64,000 nt of DNA from Nakamurella antarctica. GTDB taxonomy: Bacteria; Actinomycetota; Actinomycetes; Mycobacteriales; Nakamurellaceae. The translations under genes were made by a program, and so were the position numbers. A model generated the notes under the pieces. That model was given only the letters and a program-made list of their open reading frames with translations, had not been told where the DNA came from and ran no database searches. Each line of letters opens with the position of its first letter. Position 1 is the stretch's first letter. Below are positions 19,977-31,800 of the stretch, piece after piece. Location: positions 1,612,001 to 1,676,000 of the forward strand of contig NZ_CP034170.1 of the NCBI RefSeq assembly GCF_003860405.1, read 5' to 3'.

Positions 19977-22039
19977 TGGTGTATCTCCTGGGCAGCCGCC
20001 ATTACCGCGACGGGAGTTTCTTCGGGAAGCCCCAGCGTAGGCGAGCGCTTCGCGGATGTGACGGCCGGTGCACCCGGGTCCGAGCCTGAGGCGCTAGAAC
20101 CAGAATCGCCGCCCAGCGCGATCACGATTGCCTGGGCAGTTGAAAGGCCGATTCCAGGAATTTCACTGATTTGCTCAGCCGTAGCGGCTCGTACTTTGGC
20201 CACAGACCCAAATTGCTTGATCAAGGCTGTCCGCCGAGAGGGTCCCAGCCCGGCGATGGTGTCAAGGGCGGACGCCGTCATCGCTTTGGAACGTTTGGCA
20301 CGGTGGAAGGTGATGGCAAACCTGTGAGCTTCGTCCCGCAGGCGTTGCATCAGATACAGGGCCTCACTTGTTCTCGGCAGGATGATCGGGTCGTCGTCTC
20401 CTGGCAGCCATACCTCTTCAAGTCGCTTGGCCAAACCCACCACAGTAATGTCAGCGATCCCGAGGTCGGTCAAAACCGCAGAGGCTGCGTTGACTTGCGG
20501 CTGCCCGCCGTCGACGACCAAGAGTTGCGGCGGGTAGGCAAATCGACGGACTCGTCCGGTCAAGGGGTCAATACCCGGGCGGGACTCGCCGTCAGAAGCG
20601 ACCTCTCCCGACTGCTCGACATCCTTGGGAAGTTGTTCGCCTGCGCCCCTGCTAAATCTGCGCCGCACCACCTCAGCGATGGAGGCAACGTCGTCTCCGG
20701 GCGCTTCCCTTATTGCGAATCGCCGATAGTCAGACTTCTTGGCTATCCCGTCTTCGAAGACCACCAGGGACGCGACCACGTTGGTGCCCTGGACGTGGGA
20801 GATGTCCACGCATTCAATCCGCAGCGGACTTGCGTCCATGCCGAGGGCATCGGCCAGTTCTGTGAGTGCAGCCGAGCGCGATGTGAGGTCGCTAGCGCGC
20901 TTGAGGCGGTATCTACCAAGGGCCTGCTGGGCATTTAGCGCAGCAGTCTCCGCCAAATGTCGCTTGTCGCCGCGCTGGGCTATCCGCAGTGACACCCTCG
21001 AGCCCCGCAGCCCGCTGAGCCACTGGCTCATCTCTTCGTGGTCGGTCGGCAGCGCGGGCACCAAAATTTCACGCGGGACGGCGGTGCCGCCGTCATCGTC
21101 GGCGCGGCCGCCGTAAAACTGTAGGAGAAAGTCCTGCACCTGGGAGGCCAAATCTGCGCCCGAGTCGAGATCAACGATCCAGCCGCGTTCACCGCGTACT
21201 CGACCTCCGCGGACGTGAAAAATTTGTACGGAAGCTTGCAGCTCATCGCCATAGATCCCGACGAGGTCCGCATCCGTGCCGTCGCCCAGCACAACAGTCT
21301 GTTTCTCCATCGCGCGGCGCAGCGCGCCGATGTCGTCGCGAAGCCGGGCCGCACGTTCGAAATCAAGGTCTGCAGACGCTGTCTGCATCCGTTTGTCGAG
21401 TTGTCGAAGCAGAGGGTCAGCGCGGCCAGCCATAAAGTCGCAGAACTGATTAACGATCTCGCGATGTTCTTCAGCGCTCACCCGACCAACACACGGCGCA
21501 GAGCATTTGTCGATGTACCCGAGGAGACATGGCCGCCCAATCTGCTCGGATCGACGAAACACCCCGTTGGAACACGTGCGTGCCGGAAATACCCGTAGAA
21601 GCAGATCGAGCGTTTCCCGGATAGCCCAGGCGTGCGCGTAAGGACCGAAATACCGCACGCCCTTCTTATGTTCGCCGCGCATCACCTGTAACCGCGGGTA
21701 TTCCTCCCCCAGCGTGACCGCGAGCTCGGGATAGGACTTGTCGTCCTTGAACTTGACGTTGAACCGTGGATCGAATTCTTTGATCCAGTTGTATTCCAGC
21801 TGCAGCGCCTCGACTTCGGTGTTGACCACCGTCCATTGAACAGCGCAGGCGGTGGTGACCATCTGTGCTGTTCGTGGGTGCAGGCCACTGATATCGGCGA
21901 AATAAGAATTAAGCCGCTGTCGGAGGCTCTTTGCCTTGCCGACATAGATTACCCGACCCTCCGAGTCACGAAATCGGTACACCCCGGGGGCCTCCGGGAT
22001 AGTGCCGGGTGCCGGTCGGTAAGTCGCTGGATCTGCCAC
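19973..22039 (-). CDS. uvrC: Excinuclease ABC subunit C
   Basis: A 688-residue nucleotide-excision repair nuclease. It has the GIY-YIG domain at the N-terminus ([20 protein letters not shown]), a UvrB-binding UVR segment in the middle, the RNase-H-like catalytic domain ([20 protein letters not shown]) and C-terminal helix-hairpin-helix repeats ([15 protein letters not shown]). The start is GTG at 22039, giving [12 protein letters not shown] as in mycobacterial UvrC. It is set by a TACCCT element exactly at -12 to -7. An ATG at 22084 would add 15 unconserved residues. It is the first gene of the rapZ-yvcK-whiA run. Confidence 0.95.
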   Translation of the reverse strand: MADPATYRPAPGTIPEAPGVYRFRDSEGRVIYVGKAKSLRQRLNSYFADISGLHPRTAQMVTTACAVQWTVVNTEVEALQLEYNWIKEFDPRFNVKFKDDKSYPELAVTLGEEYPRLQVMRGEHKKGVRYFGPYAHAWAIRETLDLLLRVFPARTCSNGVFRRSEQIGRPCLLGYIDKCSAPCVGRVSAEEHREIVNQFCDFMAGRADPLLRQLDKRMQTASADLDFERAARLRDDIGALRRAMEKQTVVLGDGTDADLVGIYGDELQASVQIFHVRGGRVRGERGWIVDLDSGADLASQVQDFLLQFYGGRADDDGGTAVPREILVPALPTDHEEMSQWLSGLRGSRVSLRIAQRGDKRHLAETAALNAQQALGRYRLKRASDLTSRSAALTELADALGMDASPLRIECVDISHVQGTNVVASLVVFEDGIAKKSDYRRFAIREAPGDDVASIAEVVRRRFSRGAGEQLPKDVEQSGEVASDGESRPGIDPLTGRVRRFAYPPQLLVVDGGQPQVNAASAVLTDLGIADITVVGLAKRLEEVWLPGDDDPIILPRTSEALYLMQRLRDEAHRFAITFHRAKRSKAMTASALDTIAGLGPSRRTALIKQFGSVAKVRAATAEQISEIPGIGLSTAQAIVIALGGDSGSSASGSDPGAPAVTSAKRSPTLGLPEETPVAVMAAAQEIHQ

Positions 22040-22045
22040 ATGGCA

Positions 22046-22051
22046 AGGGTA
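22046..22051 (-). promoter_or_regulatory. Leaderless -10 element for uvrC
   Basis: TACCCT on the minus strand lies at -12 to -7 relative to the GTG at 22039. It coincides with the start position expected from mycobacterial UvrC. Confidence 0.6.
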
Positions 22052-22239
22052 GATCAGTGCACCGACGGTCGGTTCCGCGCGCAACTCGCGTACCCCAGCA
22101 GGGAGCGCGGTTCACTAAGGTGAAGGTCCACCGGTAGTTGCTCGACGCGATCTGGAGCGACGTGCAGCTCACTGTCGGTTGTAGGAAAAAATGCAGGCAA
22201 CGCTGCGAAAAGACTGTGCTGGGAAGAGAACACACACCG

Positions 22240-24492
22240 ATGACCGATACGCGAACTGCCCCCGTCGAAATATGGCCCGGGTCGGCCTACCCCCTGGGTG
22301 CCACCTTCGACGGTACTGGTACAAACTTTGCCCTCTTCACCGAAATCGCGGACAAGGTCGAGCTCTGCCTGTTTGACGATAAAGGGGCCGAAACGGCCCT
22401 ACTGATGTACGAGAAGGACGGCTACGTGTGGCACGCCTACCTGCCGCAAATTCAGCCGGGCCAGCGGTACGGCTTTCGGGTGTACGGACCCTACGACCCT
22501 GCGGCAGGCCATCGGTGCAACCCACACAAGTTGCTGCTCGATCCGTATGCGAAGGCCGTGACCGGCTCGATCGATTGGGACCCCGCGTTGTATTCGTACA
22601 ACATGGGCGATCCTGGATCTTTCAACGATGCTGATTCGGCCTCGCACATGTTCCTCGGTGTGGTGATTAACCCGTTTTTCGACTGGGCCGGTGACCGAGC
22701 TCCGAAGACGCCGTACCACCAGAGTGTGATTTACGAGGCGCATGTTAAAGGTCTGACCAAATTGCATCCCGCGGTCCCCGAGTCACAGCGTGGCAGTTAT
22801 GCAGGGCTCGCCCATCCAGCCGTCATAGAACACCTCCAAAAGCTCGGAGTTACGGCGCTGGAATTGATGCCGGTACATCAATTCGTCCAGGACAACACAC
22901 TTCTCGACAAGGGACTGTCGAATTATTGGGGATATAACAGCATTGGATTCTTTGCTCCCCATAATTCCTATGCCTCGGGCGGGGATCTCGGGCAGCAGGT
23001 CCAAGAGTTCAAAGGCATGGTGCGTGCTATGCATGCGGCGGGGATCGAGGTGATCCTGGACGTCGTCTACAACCACACGGCCGAGGGAAACCATCTCGGT
23101 CCGACACTGTCTTTCCGGGGTATCGACAACGCGGCCTACTACCGGCTTGTCGAAGGCGATGAGCAGTACTACATGGACTACACGGGCACCGGCAACTCGC
23201 TCAATGTCCGACAGCCGCATTCGTTACAGCTGCTGATGGACTCGCTCAGATACTGGGTCACTGAAATGCATGTGGACGGCTTTCGTTTCGACCTCGCAGC
23301 TACCCTTGCTCGAGAATTCTACGAAGTCGATCGACTTTCTACGTTCTTCGAGCTGGTTCAACAGGATCCGATCACTTCGCAGGTCAAGCTGATCGCCGAG
23401 CCCTGGGACGTCGGTCCGGGCGGCTACCAGGTGGGGAATTTTCCGCCGTTATGGACGGAGTGGAATGGGAAATATCGAGACACAATCCGCGATTTGTGGC
23501 GGGGTGAGTCCTCCGCCGTTGGCGAGTTTGCCTCTCGCCTGACGGGGTCGGCCGACCTGTACGAGCACAACGGCCGTCGGCCCATGGCCTCCATTAATTT
23601 CGTGACCGCGCATGACGGTTTCACGCTTGCGGACTTGGTGTCCTACAACGAGAAGCACAATGAGGCCAACGGCGAGAATAACCAGGACGGCGAATCGCAC
23701 AACCGCTCGTGGAATAGCGGTGTCGAGGGACCGTCGTCGGAGCCGGAGATTGTGGCCTTGCGCAGCCGCCAGCAACGCAACTTCATCACCACGCTGTTGC
23801 TCTCGCAGGGCGTCCCGATGGTGCTCGCTGGGGATGAAATGGGGCGCACTCAACGGGGTAATAACAATGCGTACTGCCAGGACTCGGAGCTGACTTGGGT
23901 GCATTGGGACCAAGCCGACCATGATCTGGTTCGCTTCACCGCCTCCGTGGCCGCTTTGCGCAAGGCACACCCCACCTTCCGCCGACGACGGTTTTTCCGT
24001 GGCACCCCGGTAGCGCGTGGCGTTGGTGAACCCTTGCCCGATATTTGTTGGCTGACACCAACTGCAGAAGAAATGACGCCGGAAAATTGGGAATCGGGCT
24101 TCGGCCGTTCGATCGGCGTCTTTCTGAATGGCAACGGCATCCATGGCCGGGACTCCCGCGGGCAGCACGTTGTGGACGCGCATTTTTTGATGTTTTTCAA
24201 CGCCCATGACGACACGGTGGACTTCACCGTGCCGGGGGCGGAGTTCAGCGCGTTATGGCAGGTGGTCGTAGATACGGCCGGAGCTCTCCACGATGCGGAT
24301 CCATTCACCAGCGGTGCACGGATACCGGTTCCGGGGAAGGCCGTGATGGTGCTTCGAGCGCTCGATACGCCCGCCGAGGATCAAGAAGTCGCGGATCTGG
24401 GTAGTTTCGGAGCGGTACCCGCCCCTCGGCCGGCGCCACAACGTCCGGCATCCAGCCGCGCCGCAGTGGATGCGGTCGCGTCACAGGAGTGA
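22240..24492 (+). CDS. glgX: Glycogen debranching protein GlgX/TreX
   Basis: A 750-residue GH13 isoamylase-type enzyme that removes alpha-1,6 branches from glycogen. A CBM48 domain (YPLGATFDGTGTNFALFTE) precedes the barrel. Catalytic regions include DVVYNHTAEG, VDGFRFDLA (nucleophile Asp), LIAEPWD (acid Glu) and FVTAHDGF. The start is the ATG at 22240, with a purine-rich GGGAAGAG upstream. The C-terminal 40 residues are a Pro/Ala-rich tail not typical of the family. Together with treY and treZ it forms the route from glycogen to trehalose. Confidence 0.96.
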   Translation: MTDTRTAPVEIWPGSAYPLGATFDGTGTNFALFTEIADKVELCLFDDKGAETALLMYEKDGYVWHAYLPQIQPGQRYGFRVYGPYDPAAGHRCNPHKLLLDPYAKAVTGSIDWDPALYSYNMGDPGSFNDADSASHMFLGVVINPFFDWAGDRAPKTPYHQSVIYEAHVKGLTKLHPAVPESQRGSYAGLAHPAVIEHLQKLGVTALELMPVHQFVQDNTLLDKGLSNYWGYNSIGFFAPHNSYASGGDLGQQVQEFKGMVRAMHAAGIEVILDVVYNHTAEGNHLGPTLSFRGIDNAAYYRLVEGDEQYYMDYTGTGNSLNVRQPHSLQLLMDSLRYWVTEMHVDGFRFDLAATLAREFYEVDRLSTFFELVQQDPITSQVKLIAEPWDVGPGGYQVGNFPPLWTEWNGKYRDTIRDLWRGESSAVGEFASRLTGSADLYEHNGRRPMASINFVTAHDGFTLADLVSYNEKHNEANGENNQDGESHNRSWNSGVEGPSSEPEIVALRSRQQRNFITTLLLSQGVPMVLAGDEMGRTQRGNNNAYCQDSELTWVHWDQADHDLVRFTASVAALRKAHPTFRRRRFFRGTPVARGVGEPLPDICWLTPTAEEMTPENWESGFGRSIGVFLNGNGIHGRDSRGQHVVDAHFLMFFNAHDDTVDFTVPGAEFSALWQVVVDTAGALHDADPFTSGARIPVPGKAVMVLRALDTPAEDQEVADLGSFGAVPAPRPAPQRPASSRAAVDAVASQE

Positions 24493-24595
24493 GCTGCGTC
24501 CGGCACGCAGTGTTTTTTCGGGCATATACACACACGTTCACCAACTACAGCGGTCCGGCCGCTCGGCCATCTGGCCAGTACGGGAGTCCACAGCG

Positions 24596-26983
24596 ATGAG
24601 AACACCGAAGTCCACCTACCGGCTGCAGATTTCGCCCCGATTCACCTTGCAGCACGCCGCAGATCACGTCGATTATCTGAGCAACCTGGGTGCAGATTGG
24701 GCCTACCTCTCACCCGTCCTGCAATCGGAGAGGGGATCAGACCACGGGTATGACGTCACTGATCACAGCCTGACTGACGAGCAACGCGGCGGACCCGAGG
24801 GCCTCAAGGTGCTGAGCGACACCGCCCATCAACACGCGATGGGTGTGTTGGTAGACATCGTCCCCAACCATGTCGGCGTTGCTAGCCCTGCCCAGTCGAA
24901 GTGGTGGTGGGACCTGCTGTTGCGGGGGCAAGAGTCGGCGTACGCCTTGGCCTTTGATGTGGACTGGGACTTCGGCAACGGACGAGTTCGGGTACCGATC
25001 TTGGGGGACGGACCAGACGAACTTGCGGCTCTCACCATTTCCGATGGCTTGCTGCACTACTACGACCACGTCCTACCTATTGCTGAAGGCACAGGGTCGG
25101 GTACTGCGCAGCAGGTGCATGAGCGGCAACATTATGAGCTTGTCAGTTGGCGCCGCGCCGATGCTGAACTGAATTACCGACGGTTCTTTGCCGTCAGCAC
25201 GCTTGCCGGGATCCGTGTCGAGGTGCCCGCAGTATTTGCCGAATCGCACGCGGAGATTCTGCGGTGGGTGCATTCCGAGCTGGCCGACGGACTTCGTATC
25301 GATCATCCGGATGGGCTGTACGACCCTGCTGCCTATCTGGACGAGCTGGCGGCGGCTACGGGCGGCATGTACGTTCTGGTTGAGAAAATCCTGGAAGGCG
25401 AAGAGCCGCTGCCCACCGATTGGAAGTGCGCCGGAACCACGGGGTATGACGTTTTGGCGTTGATTGACCGGGTGTTCGTTGACGAAGCCGGTGAAGCCGA
25501 GCTGACCAGGGTAGATCGCGAATTGCGCGGCGCCGAGGCCGACTGGAAAACCCTCATCCATCAGACGAAGCGCGGAATCGCCGATGGTATTTTGCGCTCG
25601 GAGGTGGTGCGGTTAGCCAGGCTTGTCCAAGCGCACTCTCCCTCAATTGCTGATCCGGCCGACGCGCTCGCCGAATTACTCACCTGCTTCCCGGTTTATC
25701 GGTCCTACTTAACGCAACCCGCTGGATCGGGGGCGCCTCGACGCAAGACCGCCGACGCCGCGCGAGACGGCGCTGACCTGCAGTGCGCGCTGGACCTCGC
25801 CCTCCTGTACCGGCCGGACATTGCCGATGCATTGCACGCCGTCGCGTCGCTGTTGGCCGACCCCACGTTGGAAGTGTCGCGTCGTTTCCAGCAGACCTCG
25901 GGCATGGTGATGGCCAAGGGCGTGGAGGACACCGCTTTCTACCAATTCACCCGCCTGACATCGCTCACCGAGGTAGGTGCTGATCCCGACGAATTTAGTA
26001 TCGATGTGGCCGACTTCCATCGTCGTCAGGCAAACAGGCACGCCGAATGGCCAGCCTCGATGGTGACGCTGTCCACGCACGACACCAAGCGCAGCGAAGA
26101 CGTGAGGGCACGGCTCAACGTGCTCGCCGAAATCCCTGAGCAGTGGTCTGCTGCAGTGTCGACGTGGCGGCAACAGTTGGCCGATTTTGACCTCGTCATG
26201 GCTGACGGGCCGTTGGTCAATTTGTTGTGGCAGGCCGTTGTCGGAGCGTGGCCCATTTCGCGGGAGCGTATGCACGCCTACGCAGAGAAGGCAAGCCGAG
26301 AGGCCGGCAACAGCACTAACTGGTGGCACCCGAACGAAGCCTTCGAGGACCAGATGCACGGCATGCTCGATGCCATCTTCGACGATCTCGCGGTCCGGAG
26401 AACCTTTGAAGAAGTAGTCGAAAAGCTCACCGCACCAGGTTGGTCCAACTCGTTAGCCGCCAAACTTGTGTCTATCACCGGGCCAGGAGTTCCAGATGTC
26501 TATCAAGGCACGGAGCTATGGGACTACTCCCTCGTGGATCCGGATAACAGGCGACTGGTCGACTACGACCAGCGTCGCGCGCTTCTTGCCAAGATCAACG
26601 ATGGATTTGTCCCCGCAGTGGACCAGAGTGGCGCCGCCAAAATGCTGGTTACCGCTTCAGCCCTGCGGCTTCGCCGAGATTCGCCGGAGCTGTTCAACAG
26701 CTATCAACCCCTGTACGCCAGCGGTTCGGCTGCCAAGCATGTGCTGGCGTTCGACCGCGGCGGCGCGGTCACGGTGGCGACCAGGCTGCCTGTGGGCCTT
26801 CAGGGAGCGGGCGGATGGCACGAAAGCGTGCTGGCTCTTCCCGAGGCAGATGGCTACCTCGACGTTCTGACAAACCGGTTCTTTACCGCGGGCGTTGTTC
26901 CTGTACCGCTCTCGGATTTGCTCGCGCAGTACCCCGTTGCCTTGCTGATCCCTGCGGAAGGACCCGCCCTCGATGTTGCATGA
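24596..26983 (+). CDS. treY: Malto-oligosyltrehalose synthase
   Basis: A 795-residue GH13 enzyme that turns the reducing-end linkage of maltodextrins into an alpha,alpha-1,1 trehalose bond. Its start (TPKSTYRLQISPRFTLQHAA), VDIVPNHVG, DGLRIDHPDGL and YVLVEKILEG are diagnostic of TreY. GGGAG lies about 9 bases before the ATG. It lies 103 bases after glgX and overlaps treZ by 11 bases. Confidence 0.97.
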   Translation: MRTPKSTYRLQISPRFTLQHAADHVDYLSNLGADWAYLSPVLQSERGSDHGYDVTDHSLTDEQRGGPEGLKVLSDTAHQHAMGVLVDIVPNHVGVASPAQSKWWWDLLLRGQESAYALAFDVDWDFGNGRVRVPILGDGPDELAALTISDGLLHYYDHVLPIAEGTGSGTAQQVHERQHYELVSWRRADAELNYRRFFAVSTLAGIRVEVPAVFAESHAEILRWVHSELADGLRIDHPDGLYDPAAYLDELAAATGGMYVLVEKILEGEEPLPTDWKCAGTTGYDVLALIDRVFVDEAGEAELTRVDRELRGAEADWKTLIHQTKRGIADGILRSEVVRLARLVQAHSPSIADPADALAELLTCFPVYRSYLTQPAGSGAPRRKTADAARDGADLQCALDLALLYRPDIADALHAVASLLADPTLEVSRRFQQTSGMVMAKGVEDTAFYQFTRLTSLTEVGADPDEFSIDVADFHRRQANRHAEWPASMVTLSTHDTKRSEDVRARLNVLAEIPEQWSAAVSTWRQQLADFDLVMADGPLVNLLWQAVVGAWPISRERMHAYAEKASREAGNSTNWWHPNEAFEDQMHGMLDAIFDDLAVRRTFEEVVEKLTAPGWSNSLAAKLVSITGPGVPDVYQGTELWDYSLVDPDNRRLVDYDQRRALLAKINDGFVPAVDQSGAAKMLVTASALRLRRDSPELFNSYQPLYASGSAAKHVLAFDRGGAVTVATRLPVGLQGAGGWHESVLALPEADGYLDVLTNRFFTAGVVPVPLSDLLAQYPVALLIPAEGPALDVA

Positions 26984-28817
26984 AACAGAATCACTTAATC
27001 CTGGAAGCTCTGCGATGAACCTGACGGAGAAAGGAACGCAGTGGCCCACACCCGCTGGCGCGCTGCGAGTGTGGGCGCCCAAGGTGGATCGCGTTCGTGT
27101 GGTGGTGGGCGGCGGCGACTCGTCCGGCATCGAAATGACGGCAGACGGTGACGGCTGGTTCTCCGCCCCGGCGCTGCAACCAAATACCGATTATGGCTTC
27201 CTCCTCGGCGGGGGAACCCAGCCCCTTCCCGATCCTCGGTCGCGCCGGCAACCCTATGGCGTGCATGGGCTTTCGCGTACCTACGATGCAGATTCCTTCC
27301 CGTGGACCGACGAGTCGTGGACGGGGCGACAGCTGGCTGGCGGCGTGATTTATGAACTGCACATCGGAACATTCACCGTCCAGGGAACCTTTGATGCAGC
27401 GATCGAGAAGTTGGACCATGTCGCCTCGCTGGGAGTCAGTTTCGTGGAAATCCTTCCCGTCAATGCCTTTAACGGTGTGCGGAACTGGGGATACGACGGC
27501 GTCGACTGGTATGCGGTGCAAGAAACCTACGGCGGCCCCGCGGGGTATCAGCGTCTGGTTGACGCGTGCCACCAACGCGGTTTGGCCGTTGTCCAGGACG
27601 TCGTTTACAACCACTTGGGTCCGAGTGGGAATTACTTGCCCGAGTTCGGGCCCTACCTGCACTCGGGCAGCTCCAACACGTGGGGCGATTCGCTGAACCT
27701 TGACGGTCCTGACTCGGAGCCGGTCCGGCGCCACATCATTGATAACGCCCTGATGTGGTTCCGCGACTATCACGTCGATGCTCTGCGGTTGGATGCTGTT
27801 CACGCACTGGTGGACCACAGCGCTATCGGATTGCTAGAGCAAATGGCCATGGAGGTCGCGGCGCTTTCGGTTCATCTCGGCCGTCCACTGACCTTGATCG
27901 CCGAATCAGATATGAACGACTCCCGGCTGATCACTCCCCGAGTTGCCGGCGGCACGGGGATCGACGCCCAGTGGAGTGATGATTTCCATCATGTGGTGCA
28001 TGTGGCGCTAACAGGCGAAAAGACCGGTTACTACGGTGATTTCGGCTCCATGAAGTCAATTGCGAAGGTACTCACCCGTGGTTTCTTCCATGACGGCACC
28101 TGGTCCAGCTTTCGTGGCCGCCCCCATGGTCGCCCGGTTCGCACGGACACAACCGAAACGTGGCGGTTCGTCGTGTTCGCGCAGGACCATGACCAGATTG
28201 GCAATCGCGCCACCGGCGACCGGCTCAGCGCCACACTGGACGCTGGCTCGTTGGCGATGTCAGCAGTGTTGCTGATGACATCTCCGTTCACCCCGATGCT
28301 GTTCATGGGTGAGGAGTGGGGCGCGAAGACGCCGTGGCAGTTCTTTACCTCTCATCCCGAGCAGGATTTGGGTGAAGCAACGGCTCGGGGTCGCATCGCG
28401 GAATTTGCGAAAATGGGGTGGGACGAGTCGAAAGTGCCGAACCCGCAGGATGAGTCGACGTTTTTGAACTCGAAGCTCAACTGGTCGGAGCCCGAACGCC
28501 CAGAACACGCGGAGCTCTTGGATACCTACCGACGGTTGGCTGTGCTGCGCCGGGATCGGCCAGAGCTCACAGATCCCCGCTTCGGGGCCACTACGGTGTC
28601 CTACGACGACGACGCGTGTTGGTTGATCGTTGAACGGGGCCCTGTCAACGGCAGAACTTTGAACGGCAGAACTGTGACGATTGCTTACAATTTTGCCCAC
28701 ATGCCGGTGACGCTTGAGATAGGCAGCGGCGAAGTGTTACTGGCCACAGGCGAGCCCGAGCGGGTTACCGGTGGGTGGACCCTGGCGGCGCGCTCGGCCA
28801 TGATCGTGGCCCGGTAG
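26973..28817 (+). CDS. treZ: Malto-oligosyltrehalose trehalohydrolase
   Basis: A 614-residue GH13 enzyme that releases free trehalose from the TreY product. An N-terminal E-set/CBM48 region (GALRVWAPKVDRVRVVV) is followed by the barrel with IYELHIGTFT, VVYNHLGPSGNY, DALRLDAVHAL (nucleophile), LIAESDMND and FAQDHDQIGNR. It overlaps the treY end by 11 bases, with GGAAGGA upstream. An in-frame ATG at 27015, with GGAAGC before it, is an equally possible start. Trehalose is a stress protectant and the precursor of surface glycolipids in many actinobacteria. Confidence 0.96.
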   Translation: MLHETESLNPGSSAMNLTEKGTQWPTPAGALRVWAPKVDRVRVVVGGGDSSGIEMTADGDGWFSAPALQPNTDYGFLLGGGTQPLPDPRSRRQPYGVHGLSRTYDADSFPWTDESWTGRQLAGGVIYELHIGTFTVQGTFDAAIEKLDHVASLGVSFVEILPVNAFNGVRNWGYDGVDWYAVQETYGGPAGYQRLVDACHQRGLAVVQDVVYNHLGPSGNYLPEFGPYLHSGSSNTWGDSLNLDGPDSEPVRRHIIDNALMWFRDYHVDALRLDAVHALVDHSAIGLLEQMAMEVAALSVHLGRPLTLIAESDMNDSRLITPRVAGGTGIDAQWSDDFHHVVHVALTGEKTGYYGDFGSMKSIAKVLTRGFFHDGTWSSFRGRPHGRPVRTDTTETWRFVVFAQDHDQIGNRATGDRLSATLDAGSLAMSAVLLMTSPFTPMLFMGEEWGAKTPWQFFTSHPEQDLGEATARGRIAEFAKMGWDESKVPNPQDESTFLNSKLNWSEPERPEHAELLDTYRRLAVLRRDRPELTDPRFGATTVSYDDDACWLIVERGPVNGRTLNGRTVTIAYNFAHMPVTLEIGSGEVLLATGEPERVTGGWTLAARSAMIVAR

Positions 28818-28850
28818 AAGCGAGGCAACAAAGACGGTTCGGAGATCGCA

Positions 28851-31800
28851 TCACTTGGCGGCGAAGTACTTCGCCTCCGGGTGGTGCGCCACCAGCGCCG
28901 ACGTCGATTGCTCGGGGTGCAATTGGAACTCCTCCGACAACTCCACGCCGATCCGGCCGGGATCAAGCAGCGTCATGATCTTGGTCTGATCAGACAAGTC
29001 GGGACACGCCGGATACCCGAATGCGAAACGAGCACCGCGATAGGCGAGGTCGAAGAATCGTTCAACCTCGTCCGGGTCTTCTGCGGCAGCCGTGGTCCCG
29101 TCCGGAAAGACAAGTTCGGACCTGATGCGTTGATGCCAGAATTCGGCGAGGGCTTCCGTGAGCTGTACCGAAATCCCATGCACCTCAAGGTATTCGCGGT
29201 AGGAGTTTGCCGCAAAAAGGGTGTTCGCGAATTCGGAAATTCTATTGCCCATGGTGACGACGTCGAAGGAGATCACGTCGACGACGCCGGCGGACTTGGG
29301 ACGATAGAAGTCGGCGAGGCACAGATGGCGGTCCCGCTGCTGACGCGGGAAAGTGAACCTGAATAGCTCCTCGGCATCGATATGCGGTTCCGCGAGGATC
29401 ACCACCGAATCCTTTTCGGAGTAGCACGGGAAGTAGCCGTAAACGACGGCCGCTTCGAGAACCTTCTCGGTGTGCAATCTTTCGAGCCAGTAGCGCAGGC
29501 GCGGACGCCCTTCGGTGGCAACGAGGTCTTCGTAGCTGGGGCCGTTTTGCCCCTTGGCGCCGCGCAGACCCCACTGACCCATAAAGGTGGCGCGCTCGTC
29601 GAGCAGCTTCGAATAGTCCGCGAGCGGAATTCCCTTCACGACTCGCGATCCCCAAAACGGCGGGGTGGGCACAGCGTTGTCGAGCGCCACATCTGATCGT
29701 TCCGGAATCGGCAGTGCGGTGAGCGCTGCCTCTGCCTTGCGGGCGAGAGCGATCCGTTGACTGCGCTCATGACGTGTGCGACGTTCGGCGGCTTTTTGCC
29801 GTTCCGCGGCATCCTCTGCCGGGGCCAATCCGCGTTTTCGAGCCATCACTCCATCCATCAGCCGGAGTCCTTCAAAGGCGTCGCGGGCATAGCGCACATC
29901 CCCTTGAAAAACCGCAGACAGGTCGTTTTCGACATAGGACCGGGTCAAAGCGGCACCGCCGAGGAGAACGGGGAAGCGCTCGGCGATCCCGCGCGTGTTC
30001 ATCTCTTCGAGATTCTCGCGCATGATGACGGTCGATTTCACCAGCAGACCGGACATGCCAATGGCATCGGCGGAATTCTCCTCCGCAGCAGTGATGATGG
30101 TGGAGATCGGTTGTTTAATACCGATGTTCACCACCGAATAGCCGTTGTTGGACAAAATGATGTCGACGAGGTTTTTGCCGATGTCGTGTACGTCACCCTT
30201 GACGGTGGCTAGCACGATGGTGCCCTTCCCCGCCGAATCCAACTTCTCCATGTGTGGTTCGAGGTGCGCGACTGCCATCTTCATCACCTCGGCCGAGGTG
30301 AGGACGAACGGCAGTTGCATAGCGCCGGAGCCGAAGAGCTCGCCGACGGTCTTCATTCCCTCGAGCAGCGTGTCATTGATAATTTCCAACGCCGAGCGGC
30401 GGACCAGCGCTTCGTCGAGATCTGCTTCCAGGCCGATCTTCTCGCCGTCAATGATGCGCTGCTTGAGTCTTTCATCGAGCGGCATCGCGGCAAGTTCGGC
30501 AGCCCTGGTCGCCTTCCCTTCGGCGGTGGTGACGCCATCAAACAACTCTAGAAACTTCTGCAGCGGGTCGTAACCCTCGCGCCGACGGTCGTAGACCATG
30601 TCCAGTGCGACGGTGCGACGGTCCTCTGGGATGCGAGACATTGGCAAGATTTTGGATGAGTTGACGATCGCCGAATCAAGGCCTGCGTCAACGCATTCGG
30701 CGAGGAAGACCGAGTTGAGCACTTGCCGCGCGGCGGGGTTGAGACCGAACGAAATGTTTGAAAGTCCCAGTGTAGTCAACACATCCGGGTGGCGGCGCTT
30801 GAGTTCCTTGATGGCTTCGATGGTTTCGATGCCGTCACGCCGTGTTTCTTCTTGGCCTGTGGCGATGGGGAATGTCAGGCAGTCCACGACGATGTCGTGT
30901 TCGGCCATCCCCCAGTTCTCCGTCAGGTCCGCGATCAGCCGTTCGGCGATTGCCACCTTATGGTCTTTGGTGCGCGCCTGACCTTCCTCGTCGATGGTCA
31001 GAGCCACGACGGCGGCGCCATGTTCGGAGACCAGCTCCATTATTTTGGTGTAGCGCGAATTTGGCCCGTCGCCGTCCTCGAAGTTGACCGAGTTCACCAT
31101 GGAGCGACCGCCTAAGTGCTCCAGCCCCGCTTTGATCACGGCTGGTTCGGTCGAGTCAAGCATCATCGGCAACGTCGAAGCGGTGGCGAATCGAGAGGCG
31201 ATTTCTTGCATATCCGTCACGCCGTCACGCCCGACGTAGTCGATGCAGACGTCCAGGATGTGGGCGCCGTCGCGGGTTTGCGAGCGCGCGATTTCCACGC
31301 ACTGATTCCAATTTTCGCCCAACATGGCCTCTTTGAAGGCCTTGGAACCGTTGGCGTTGGTCCGCTCCCCGATCATCAGCACCGAGGCATCCTGGGCAAA
31401 AGGCACCGATGCGTAGAGCGAAGCGAGCCCGGGTTCGCTTCGTGGCCGACGTACCGCCGGGGTGAGTCCCTTCACCGCTTCGACCACATGCCGCAAATGC
31501 TCCGGGGTCGTGCCACAACATCCGCCGACCAATGTAAGCCCGAATTCCGTGACGAAGCCGGAGAGCGACTGGGCAAGAGCTTCGGGTCCGAGCGGATATA
31601 CCGCGCCCTTGGGCCCGAGTTCGGGAAGTCCCGCATTCGGCATCACCGACACTTGGGCAGTGGTGTGCCGGGAGAGATACCGCAGGTGCTCGCTCATCTC
31701 AGCGGGGCCGGTTGCGCAGTTCAGACCGATCAAATCGATGCCCAAGGGTTCGAGAGCGGTAAGTGCTGCTCCGATCTCGGAGCCCAACAACATGGTGCCC

